A DNA stretch of 41,247 nt, taken from assembly GCA_021799355.1 (NCBI GenBank), contig JAJZAQ010000024.1, positions 1-41,247 on the forward strand, in the 5' to 3' direction. Each line of letters opens with the position of its first letter. Position 1 is the first letter of the stretch. Made by a program: the position numbers and the translations under genes. The notes beneath the pieces are model-generated. The model worked only from the letters and a program-made list of their open reading frames with translations, made no database searches and had not been told where the DNA came from. Shown here in pieces: positions 34,439-41,247 of this stretch. The DNA is from Pseudomonadota bacterium (GTDB lineage: Bacteria; Pseudomonadota; Gammaproteobacteria; Burkholderiales; Burkholderiaceae_C).

Positions 34439-34592
34439 GGCGGGCGACAGGTGAAAGGCTTCAGGGCAGATGAGCGCAGATTATGCGGGTTCGCCCGCTG
34501 GGGCGCGGCGGCGGCTGCCCATACCATCGGAGTATGCGAATACATCAAAATTCCCCTGCCAAACTGCCCAGCCGCGGCGGGCGCCGCCCATC

Positions 34593-35570
34593 ATGACGTT
34601 CGCCCACCAAACCGACATCACGGCGTTGCGTCGCCGCCTGAGCGCCGACATCGTCGGCCAGCCCGATCTGCTCGACCGCCTGGTCGTCGGGCTGCTGACC
34701 GCCGGTCACCTGCTGATCGAGGGCCTGCCGGGTCTGGCCAAGACCACTGCGGTCAAGGCGCTGGCGCGGCGCGTCAGCGCGAGCTTTCAGCGCGTGCAGT
34801 TCACCCCCGACCTGCTGCCCGGCGACCTCACCGGCAGCGAGGTGTTCAACCCGGCCGACGGCAGCGTGCGCTTCGTCCCCGGGCCGCTGTTTCACGACAT
34901 CGTGCTCGCCGACGAAATCAACCGCGCACCGGCCAAAGTGCAGTCGGCGCTGCTCGAAGCGATGCAGGAGCGGCAGATCACCGTCGGCGGCCAGACCTAC
35001 CCGCTGCCGCCGCTGTTTTTCGTGCTGGCGACGCAAAACCCGCTGGAGCAGGCCGGCACCTACCCGCTGCCCGAAGCGCAGCTCGACCGCTTTTTGCTGC
35101 ACGTGCGGCTGAGCTACCCATCGGCCGACGAGGAGCTGCGGGTGCTGCAAATGCATCTGCACGCCAGCGACCCGGCGCGGCCGCTGGCTGGCGGCGACAC
35201 TCAGGCGGTGCTGGACGTGCCCTCGGTGCTGGCCGCGCGGCAGGAAGTGCTGCAGGTATTCATCGCCGAGCCGCTGCAGCGTGCCGTCGTCGACCTGGTG
35301 CGCGCCACCCGCGACCCGGGCGCGCGCGTGGGCGAGCTGGCCGGCACGGTCGCTGCCGGCGCGTCGCCGCGCGCGGTGCTGGCGCTGGCGCACGCCGCGC
35401 GCGCGCTGGCGTATCTGCGCGGCCGCGACCACGTGCGCCCGGACGACCTGATCGCGCTGGCTCCGGACGTGCTGCGCCACCGCCTGGTGCTCAGCCTGGA
35501 CGCCGGGCTGCGCGGGGTCGACGCCGACGCGGTGATCGCCGCGCTGCTGGCACACACCGTCTGGCCGTAA
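34593..35570 (+). CDS. MoxR-type AAA+ ATPase of the Bat operon
   Basis: This 325-residue chaperone-like AAA+ ATPase has Walker A GLPGLAKTTAVKAL and Walker B IVLADEINRAPAKVQSALLEAMQE, then the sensor region FFVLATQNPLEQAGTYPLPEAQLDRF. MoxR proteins act with VWA-domain partners, often to mature or assemble proteins or to meet envelope stress. ATG 34593 (MTFAHQTDIT) fits the family start. It leads a tight plus-strand operon: the next gene starts 5 bases on, and the set holds DUF58, DUF4381, two VWA proteins and a BatD-like protein. No convincing promoter is visible in the 154-bp gap upstream. Confidence 0.92.
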   Translation: MTFAHQTDITALRRRLSADIVGQPDLLDRLVVGLLTAGHLLIEGLPGLAKTTAVKALARRVSASFQRVQFTPDLLPGDLTGSEVFNPADGSVRFVPGPLFHDIVLADEINRAPAKVQSALLEAMQERQITVGGQTYPLPPLFFVLATQNPLEQAGTYPLPEAQLDRFLLHVRLSYPSADEELRVLQMHLHASDPARPLAGGDTQAVLDVPSVLAARQEVLQVFIAEPLQRAVVDLVRATRDPGARVGELAGTVAAGASPRAVLALAHAARALAYLRGRDHVRPDDLIALAPDVLRHRLVLSLDAGLRGVDADAVIAALLAHTVWP

Positions 35571-35575
35571 GCGGC

Positions 35576-36568
35576 ATGGCCTGGGTCGAGGCGTTGGCGT
35601 TGCCGCACGCGGCCCCGAGCACGCGCGCGCTGCTGCCGGCTGGCGACGCCGCGGCGCTGATCGCGCTGGCGCGCGGCCAGCGCGTGACTGCCGGCACGCA
35701 GCCGGTGGCGCTGCGCAGCGCCGGCGACCAGCCCGCGGTGTGGCTGAGCCGCGGCCTGGACTACGCCGAAAGCCGCGCCTACGCGCCAGGCGACGACCTG
35801 CGCGATTTGCACTGGCGGCTGCTCGCCCGCACCGGGCGTCCCTACGTCAAGCGTTACCGCGAGGAACACGCGCCGGCGCTGCACCTCTGGCTCGATTTGC
35901 GCCCGGGCATGGCGTTTGGCACCCGCGGCCGCACCAAGGCCGAGCAGGCCGCGCGCGCGGCGCTGCTGGCTGCGGCGATGCAGCTGCTGGCCGCCGAAGG
36001 CGCCGCCGGGGAACTGAGCCTGACGCTGTGGCGCGGCAGCGCCGAGGGGGAGGGCGGGGCGACGCAGGCGCTGGGCCGCGGTCTGCCGGCGCTGCGCCGG
36101 CTGGCGGCTGTGCTGCAGCACCAGACCGTGCGGGCAGAGGCTGATGCGCCCAGACCAGATGAGGACGCGGAGATGCTTGCCGCCGCGCTGCAGCGCGCCG
36201 CGCGCGTGCTGCCCGCCGGCAGCAGGGTGCTGCTGGCCAGCGACGCCGCGGGTTTTGACGCGCCGGCGGTCGATGGCGCGCTGTGGGCGCTGGCGCAGAG
36301 GGCCGCGGTCGCGTTGCTGTGGGTGCAAGACGCCGCCGAAGCCGCGCTGCCGGCGGCGCTGCCGGCGCAGGTGCCGTTCGACGACCTGGCGGCGCGGCAA
36401 AGCGGGGTGCTGCCGCCGGCGGCGCGCGCGGCGTTCGCTTCGACGGCGCAGGCCGAACGCGCGGCGCGGCTGGCGCGCTGGCGCGCGCGCGGACTGGCGG
36501 TGGTGCCAACGCGCGGCGACGACGGCGACGCGGCGCTGCTGGCCGCACTGCGCGGCCTGGCGCGCTAG
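35576..36568 (+). CDS. DUF58-domain protein
   Basis: This 330-residue protein carries the DUF58 motif set: AVWLSRGLDYAESRAYAPGDDLRDLHWRLLARTGRPYVKRYREE, a strongly conserved Arg/Asp/Trp cluster. DUF58 proteins are VWA-like and are the usual partners of MoxR ATPases. No obvious transmembrane helix is present, so it is probably cytosolic or membrane-associated through partners. ATG 35576 lies 5 bases after the moxR stop. The C-terminal half is Ala/Arg-rich and less conserved. Exact function is unknown; the context supports a role in assembling or regulating the two VWA proteins downstream. Confidence 0.88.
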   Translation: MAWVEALALPHAAPSTRALLPAGDAAALIALARGQRVTAGTQPVALRSAGDQPAVWLSRGLDYAESRAYAPGDDLRDLHWRLLARTGRPYVKRYREEHAPALHLWLDLRPGMAFGTRGRTKAEQAARAALLAAAMQLLAAEGAAGELSLTLWRGSAEGEGGATQALGRGLPALRRLAAVLQHQTVRAEADAPRPDEDAEMLAAALQRAARVLPAGSRVLLASDAAGFDAPAVDGALWALAQRAAVALLWVQDAAEAALPAALPAQVPFDDLAARQSGVLPPAARAAFASTAQAERAARLARWRARGLAVVPTRGDDGDAALLAALRGLAR

Positions 36569-36577
36569 GGAGAGCGC

Positions 36578-37099
36578 ATGGACCGCGCCGCGTTGCTCGC
36601 TGACATCCTGCCGCCGCCCGCCCCGCCGGCGCTGCCGCCGGCACCCTGGTGGAGCCAGCCAGCCCCGTGGCTGGCGCTGGCTGCGGCGGTGGCGTTGGCG
36701 CTTCTGGCGGCGTGGGCGTGGCGGCAGTCGCGGCCTTGGCGGCGACTGGCCGCAGCCGCCGCCGACGCCGCACGCAAAGCCGAAGCCGATCCGCGCGCCG
36801 CGGCGCTGCTGCTGGCCGCCAACCTCCGTGCGGTGTTGCCCGAGGCGCAGTGGCCGCCGCCGCTGCGCGCGTTGCTCGACACGCTGCGTTATGCGCCCGA
36901 CGATGCCCAAGTCGCGCCGCAGACCGCGCGCGTGGCGCGTGAAATCGAGCAGGCCGCTCGCCGCGCGGCGGCGCGCGCCTGGCGCGGGCAGCGCTCCGCG
37001 CAGCATGCGCTCGTGTTGGCGTTGCAACGGGCCTGTTGGCCGGACGACGAGCGCGCCGGCACCGCCCCCGTGCGGCGCGCAACGGAGGTCGCGCGATGA
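36578..37099 (+). CDS. DUF4381-family membrane protein
   Basis: This 173-residue protein has a Pro-rich N-terminus (DILPPPAPPALPPAPWW), one transmembrane helix at about 30-48 (WLALAAAVALALLAAWAW) and a helical C-terminus. Composition and position between DUF58 and a BatA-like gene match the DUF4381 family of Bat operons. The tail (about 130-173) is Arg/Ala-rich. Start ATG 36578 follows GAGAGC after the DUF58 stop. The stop overlaps the next start as ATGA at 37096-37099, so translation is coupled. Its biochemical role is not known. Confidence 0.8.
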   Translation: MDRAALLADILPPPAPPALPPAPWWSQPAPWLALAAAVALALLAAWAWRQSRPWRRLAAAAADAARKAEADPRAAALLLAANLRAVLPEAQWPPPLRALLDTLRYAPDDAQVAPQTARVAREIEQAARRAAARAWRGQRSAQHALVLALQRACWPDDERAGTAPVRRATEVAR

Positions 37100-38184
37100 A
37101 CGCGCTGGCGGCGCTGACCGCATTCTGGGCCGAGCTGCGCTGGCATTGGCCGTGGGCGCTGGCGCTGTTGCCGCTGGCGCTGCTACCGCTGTGGGCGGCG
37201 CGGCGCGGTGCGGCAAGCGCGGCAGACGCCGCACTGCCGCATCTTCGCCACCCCGATCTGCACGGCCTGCTGCAGGCACCGGTGCGCGCGCGCATGCCGC
37301 TGGCGTCTCCGCTGCTGCGCGCGCTGGCGCTGGCGGCGTTCGTCGTCGCGCTGGCGCAGCCGCAGCGGCTGGGCGCCTGGGTGCAGCCGGCGGCGCAGGG
37401 GCGCGACATCGTCGTGCTGCTCGACACGTCGCTGACCATGAGCCTGCACGACGTGCGCTGGAACGGTCAGCCCGCGAGCCGGCTGGCGGTGGCGCAAAAG
37501 GTGTTTGCCGATTTCGCCGCCGCGCGCGCTGGCGACCGCTTTGCGCTGATCGCCTTCGGCAGCCATGCCGCGACCCTATTGCCGCCGACGTTCGACACCC
37601 GCGCCGCCGGGCAGGCGGCGCAACTGCTCGCCGTCGGCCAGCTCGGGCAGGACACCGCGCTGGGCGACGCGATCGCCCTGGCGCTGCGGCAGGTGCACAC
37701 CCGGCTGAACCTGCGGCCGATCATCATCCTCTACACCGACGGCGGGGCGAGCAACGTCGGCCGCATCAGCCCGGCCGACGCGGTGGCGCTGGCGCGGCAC
37801 GAAGGGGTGCGCATTTACACCGTCGAGGTCGGCAGCGCGCCCGACCCCGGCCAGCCGTACACCGTGCCGGCGTACCCCGGCCCGCAGCCCGATCTGCGGC
37901 TGATCGCGCAGGCGACCGGCGGCCGTTTCTACTTCGCGCCGCGGCCCGGCGCGCAGCAGGCGGCGATCCGCGACATCGGCGCGCTCAACCCGCGGCTGCA
38001 CCCGCCACCCACGCAGCGCGCGACCCAGGCGCTGCTGATCTGGCCGCTGCTCGCCGGTGTGGCGCTGTGGCTGCTCGCTGCGGTGGTCGACGCCGCTGGC
38101 GGGTGGCGGCGGTTGCGCCCGGTGCCCAACCCAGCCGAGGCGGCCGCGGCGCAAGCCAGCGCAGCGCAGGAGCGCGGGCGATGA
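37096..38184 (+). CDS. BatA-like von Willebrand A-domain membrane protein
   Basis: This 362-residue protein has two N-terminal membrane segments (around 18-35 and 70-92), a VWA domain, and one C-terminal helix (ALLIWPLLAGVALWLLAAVV). The metal-ion site begins with Asp110 in LLDTSLTMS: DxSxS is nearly kept, with Thr in place of the last Ser. TDGGASN supplies the MIDAS Asp of the other loop. AVAQKVFADFAAARAGDRFALIAFG is typical of BatA. It has GGAGGT ahead of ATG 37096. It overlaps the upstream gene and ends in ATGA with the downstream gene. In the family, BatA is an inner-membrane partner of MoxR and of other Bat proteins. Confidence 0.9.
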   Translation: MNALAALTAFWAELRWHWPWALALLPLALLPLWAARRGAASAADAALPHLRHPDLHGLLQAPVRARMPLASPLLRALALAAFVVALAQPQRLGAWVQPAAQGRDIVVLLDTSLTMSLHDVRWNGQPASRLAVAQKVFADFAAARAGDRFALIAFGSHAATLLPPTFDTRAAGQAAQLLAVGQLGQDTALGDAIALALRQVHTRLNLRPIIILYTDGGASNVGRISPADAVALARHEGVRIYTVEVGSAPDPGQPYTVPAYPGPQPDLRLIAQATGGRFYFAPRPGAQQAAIRDIGALNPRLHPPPTQRATQALLIWPLLAGVALWLLAAVVDAAGGWRRLRPVPNPAEAAAAQASAAQERGR

Positions 38185-39995
38185 ACGCTTTGGACGCGCT
38201 GTTCACCCCGCCCTGGTTCTGGGTCCGGCCGTGGGGCTGGGCGCTGCTCGCGGTGCCGTTGCTGCTGGCCGCGCTGCGCGCGTGGCGGGCGCGGCGGCTG
38301 CGTGCGCTGGCGCTTACCTATGCCGACGCCGAGCTGCTGCCGTTTGCCGTGCGGCTGCCGGCCGCGCGCGCCGGCTGGGGCGCGTTCGCCCGCGACGTGC
38401 TCATTTGGAGCCTGCTCGCCGCCGCCGCGGCCGGGCCGCGCCAGCCGCTGGCCGAAAGTGGCAGCGCTAGCGGGCTGCATCGCGTCGCGGTAATGGCGCT
38501 GCTCGACGCCGGCGCGGGGCAGGCGCAGGACGATGGCGCGCCGATTTCGCCGCTGGAGCAGCAGCGGCTGTTTCTGCGCGCGCTCACGCCGCAACTGCAC
38601 GGCGAGCGTATCGGGCTGTTCGCATACGGCGCGACGCCTGCCGGGGCGCTGCAGGCGGCGCAACTGCTGCCGCCGACGGTCGACGCGCATCTGCTCGCGT
38701 GGGGTGCGGCGCAGGCGCGGCCGGCGCTGTTCGACGCTGCCGGCAGCGCAACCCTGCCGCAAATCGTCGCGCTGGCACAGCAGCGTCTTTCGCAGCAGGC
38801 TGGCGGCGAGCCCGGCGCGCTGCTGCTGTTCGCCGGCGGCAGCGCGCGGCTGCCGGCGGACTTCGACCCCGAAGCGGCCGGCGGCGAGTTGCGCCGCGCG
38901 CGCATGCCGCTGTTCGTGCTCGCGCTGCCCGACCTGCCGGCCGACACGCGCGCGGGGCTTGCGCAATGGGCGCGCGCCAGCGGCGGGGCGCTGCACGCGG
39001 TGGCCTCCGGGCAGACCGATGCTTCGGCGTGGGACGCGGTCTATGCCCGCGGCATCGCCCGGCTGCCGACATCTCGAGCGACGCTGCAGCACGTGGTTGC
39101 GTGGCGCGACCTGAGCGCAGGGTTTTTGCTGCCGGCGCTGGCGCTGCTGCTGGCCTCAGTCTGGCCGTGGCGGCGCGCGGCGGCGGGCGCGGCGCTCGGG
39201 CTGGCGATGGTGCTGACCGCGCTGCCTCACGCGGCGCGGGCGCAGCCCGTCACGCCGAATGCCACCGCGCCGGCCCCCGCGTTCAGCCGCGATCAGATCG
39301 CCCTCGAGCACGCCGCTCACGCCGCCTGGCAGCGCGGCGACTTCGCCACCGCGCAGCGGCTGTACGCCCGCCTGCCAGGCTTTGCGGCGCGCTTGGGCGA
39401 AGGCGCTGCCGCCTACCGCCGGCGCGAATTCCAGACCGCCGCACACGCGTTCCGCGCCGCGCTGCTGCTGGCCGACACCCCGGCGCAGCGCTTTGCCGCG
39501 CTGTTCAACCTCGGCGATGCGGCGATGCACCTGCCCGGCGGCACGCTGGAGGCGGCGCAGGCATTCGACGCCGCGCTGCGCATCCGTCCGCACGACCCGG
39601 CAGCGCAGCGCAACGCCGATCTCGCCCGGCGGCAGTACGAGGTCGAGCATCCGCCGGATTACCTCGTCGGCATCGCCAAGCGCGGCCCGCCGATCCACCA
39701 TTCGCGCTTCGGCCAGCAGTCGTCGAGCACCCCATCGCAGATGCGCAAGCCGCCGCCGAAAACCGCGTCGGCGCCGCCGCAGCAAGCCGCGCCGCTGGCT
39801 GGCGGGCGCGTCACCGCAGGCGCCACCGAGAGCGCCGCGGGCGCGGCGGCCGCATGGCAGGTGCCGGTGCTCGACTGGGCCGGGATGGACAAGCGGGTGC
39901 AACTGCTGCGCGACGCCAGCGCCGAGCTGCAACAACGCCGCGCCGACATCGACACCCGCGCCGCCGCGGCGCTGGGCGCGGAGGGCGGGCGATGA
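38181..39995 (+). CDS. BatB/BatC-like fusion: VWA-like domain plus TPR
   Basis: This 604-residue protein has N-terminal membrane segments (WGWALLAVPLLLAAL and DVLIWSLLAAAAA), a VWA-like domain, and a hydrophobic stretch at about 315-350. A TPR region (about 370-480: AWQRGDFATAQRLYARLP, YRRREFQTAAHAFRAALL) and a Pro/Ala-rich tail follow. The equivalent MIDAS position reads DAGAG at Asp109, so both Ser residues are lost. The segment LGLAMVLTALPHAARAQPVTP looks like a signal peptide with an ARA-Q cleavage site. The layout matches BatB joined to BatC. It overlaps both neighbours by ATGA. The VWA part is probably structural; that is inference. Confidence 0.85.
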   Translation: MNALDALFTPPWFWVRPWGWALLAVPLLLAALRAWRARRLRALALTYADAELLPFAVRLPAARAGWGAFARDVLIWSLLAAAAAGPRQPLAESGSASGLHRVAVMALLDAGAGQAQDDGAPISPLEQQRLFLRALTPQLHGERIGLFAYGATPAGALQAAQLLPPTVDAHLLAWGAAQARPALFDAAGSATLPQIVALAQQRLSQQAGGEPGALLLFAGGSARLPADFDPEAAGGELRRARMPLFVLALPDLPADTRAGLAQWARASGGALHAVASGQTDASAWDAVYARGIARLPTSRATLQHVVAWRDLSAGFLLPALALLLASVWPWRRAAAGAALGLAMVLTALPHAARAQPVTPNATAPAPAFSRDQIALEHAAHAAWQRGDFATAQRLYARLPGFAARLGEGAAAYRRREFQTAAHAFRAALLLADTPAQRFAALFNLGDAAMHLPGGTLEAAQAFDAALRIRPHDPAAQRNADLARRQYEVEHPPDYLVGIAKRGPPIHHSRFGQQSSSTPSQMRKPPPKTASAPPQQAAPLAGGRVTAGATESAAGAAAAWQVPVLDWAGMDKRVQLLRDASAELQQRRADIDTRAAAALGAEGGR

Positions 39996-41247
39996 GGCGG
40001 GGCGGGATCGCGGCGCTGGCGGCAGCAGTGAGCAAGGCCGCCGAGGTGAGCCGATGGCGGCTTGCCGCGCTGGCGCTGGCGGCACTGGCACTGGCGCCGT
40101 TAGCTCACGCCGCGCCCGCTCTGCAATGCCGCGCCGAGCCGCAGCCGGCGGTGCTCGGCCAGCCGCTGCGTTGGGAGCTCTCTGCGCGCGACGCGCCGCC
40201 ACTGCCGAGTTTCACCGCCGCCGACTTCGCCCCCGACTGGTTGCTCACCGACCAGCAGGGCGCCAGCGGCAGCGACGCGCAGGGCCGGCGCGAGCAAAGC
40301 GCCCAGCTCACGCTGTACCCACTGCGCGCCGGGGCGCTTGCGCTGCCCGCGGTGACGGCGGGCAGCGCGCAGTGCCCGGCGCAGACCGTCGACGTGCTGC
40401 CCGCCCCGCCGGGGCAGACACCGCTGCAATGGCGCACCGCATTCACCCCGCCGCGGCCGTATGCGCTGCAGCCGCTGCGGCTGGAACTGCAAGCGATCGG
40501 CGGCGGCAACCTGGTGTGGGACACGCCGACGCCGCACAGCGCGCAGGCGCTGCTGCAGCCGTTGCCGGCGGTCACGCGCAGCGAAATCGTCTATGGCCAG
40601 CCGCAACTGGTGCAGGTGTTCGCTTGGCAGGTGCTGCCGCTGCAAAGCGGCGCGGTGACGGTGGATTTTGGTCTGGTGCGCGCGCACGCGTTCGGCCAGT
40701 TGCGGGTCTACGCCCCGCCGCCGCTGCACTTCACCGCCCGCGCGCTGCCGGCGTGGTGGCCGGCCGACGGCTTGGTCGGGCGGCCCGAGGTGCGGCTGCT
40801 GGCCACACCGGCGCGGGTGACGCTGGGGCAGACCGTGGCCTGGCGGCTGCGGCTGGCCGCGCCGGGGCTGGACCGGCGGCAGGTGCTGCGCGTGGTCAAC
40901 CCCTGGGCCGACGCGTTGCCGGCGGACTTTGGCCTGGCCGGGGTGCAGGTCCACGCCGCCGAGGCTGAGGGCGAGGCCGGCGCGTGGGACGTCGCGGTGT
41001 TCCTGCGTCCGACCGCCGGCGGGCGGTTGACCGCGCCGGCGCTGCGGCTGCCGTATTTCGACCCGGCCAGCGAGCTGCCCGCCGCAGTGACCTGGCAGCC
41101 GCCGCAGCTGGTGGTCACCGACCCGCGACCGCTGCGCGTCGCGGTGGCGCTGGCCGGCGGCGCGGCGCTGGTCGCGCTCGGCTTTGCGCTGCGCGCGCTG
41201 GCGGGTGGCTGGCGCTGTGCGCGGCAGCGGCGCGCGCATTGGCTGGC
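39992..41247 (+). CDS. BatD-like protein (partial, C-terminus cut by window edge)
   Basis: The window contains 418 residues of this protein. The N-terminus has a signal-like helix (RLAALALAALALAPLAHAAP), then beta-rich repeats of the BatD type, with ALPAVTAGSAQCPAQTVDVLP and LLATPARVTLGQTVAWRLRL. A likely transmembrane helix is near the right edge (VAVALAGGAALVALGFALRALAGG). BatD proteins are secreted or membrane-anchored and work with BatA and BatB. ATG 39992 overlaps the upstream stop as ATGA. There is no stop codon in the window. The identity rests on operon position and layout; sequence signatures alone are modest. Confidence 0.75.
   Translation, partial: MRRGGIAALAAAVSKAAEVSRWRLAALALAALALAPLAHAAPALQCRAEPQPAVLGQPLRWELSARDAPPLPSFTAADFAPDWLLTDQQGASGSDAQGRREQSAQLTLYPLRAGALALPAVTAGSAQCPAQTVDVLPAPPGQTPLQWRTAFTPPRPYALQPLRLELQAIGGGNLVWDTPTPHSAQALLQPLPAVTRSEIVYGQPQLVQVFAWQVLPLQSGAVTVDFGLVRAHAFGQLRVYAPPPLHFTARALPAWWPADGLVGRPEVRLLATPARVTLGQTVAWRLRLAAPGLDRRQVLRVVNPWADALPADFGLAGVQVHAAEAEGEAGAWDVAVFLRPTAGGRLTAPALRLPYFDPASELPAAVTWQPPQLVVTDPRPLRVAVALAGGAALVALGFALRALAGGWRCARQRRAHWL

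Noticed and set aside
34485-34498. GCGGG-TTCG-CCCGC mini hairpin upstream of moxR
   Set aside because: A 5-bp GC stem is expected by chance here and there is no other sign of function.
36144-38180. A very long plus-strand frame that overlaps DUF58, DUF4381 and BatA in another phase
   Set aside because: Its translation is Arg/Ala-rich with no domains in this stretch, and the three Bat genes have their own frames with ATGA overlaps. Only the part in phase from 38181 is real.

Overview
This window comes from a GC-rich chromosome and is almost entirely protein-coding. Gene content and order fit a betaproteobacterium, probably of the Burkholderiales: a rubredoxin gene ahead of a pilGHIJ-chpA cluster, hemL beside a ThiD-like kinase, rnb-tonB-aroE-mtgA in a row, and slt near an NDUFA9-like gene and rep. 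I cannot name the genus. I see no tRNA, rRNA, insertion sequence, prophage or CRISPR array. Most of the window reads as core genome with short intergenic gaps.

Region 1 (1-9783, minus strand) is a twitching-motility chemosensory (Chp/Pil) cluster, transcribed rubredoxin, pilG, pilH, pilI, pilJ, chpA. ChpA is a very large hybrid kinase cut by the left edge inside its receiver domain. Region 2 (9932-12223, plus) holds a ThiD-like kinase and hemL. The gap between rubredoxin and the kinase carries a perfect 8-bp inverted repeat over the likely divergent promoters.

Region 3 (12242-18882, minus) runs mtgA, aroE, a TonB-family protein, an RNase II-type exoribonuclease, a FabG-like reductase, a YqiA-type esterase and a two-CBS-domain protein. 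Region 4 (19000-23415) has a plus-strand alpha/beta hydrolase facing a minus-strand JmjC/cupin-like protein, mnmC and 5-formyltetrahydrofolate cyclo-ligase. Region 5 (23432-31341, plus) has soluble lytic transglycosylase, an NDUFA9-like protein, a glutathione transferase, Rep helicase and a long-chain acyl-CoA ligase.

Region 6 (31369-34438, minus) has a large PAS-GGDEF-EAL protein with a strong leader hairpin, and a YbeD/DUF493 protein. Region 7 (34593 to the right edge, plus) is a tightly packed Bat-type operon: moxR, DUF58, DUF4381, a VWA protein (BatA-like), a VWA-TPR fusion (BatB/BatC-like) and a BatD-like protein cut by the right edge. Its second VWA domain has lost the metal-binding MIDAS motif.

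I found no clearly novel multi-gene system. The best leads are the divergent-promoter inverted repeat at 9833-9853, the Ser-for-His phosphotransfer-like site in ChpA, the ThiD-like kinase with a ribokinase-type GAGD motif, the insertion in the EAL domain together with its leader hairpin, and the degenerate MIDAS plus signal-like internal helix in the BatB/C fusion.
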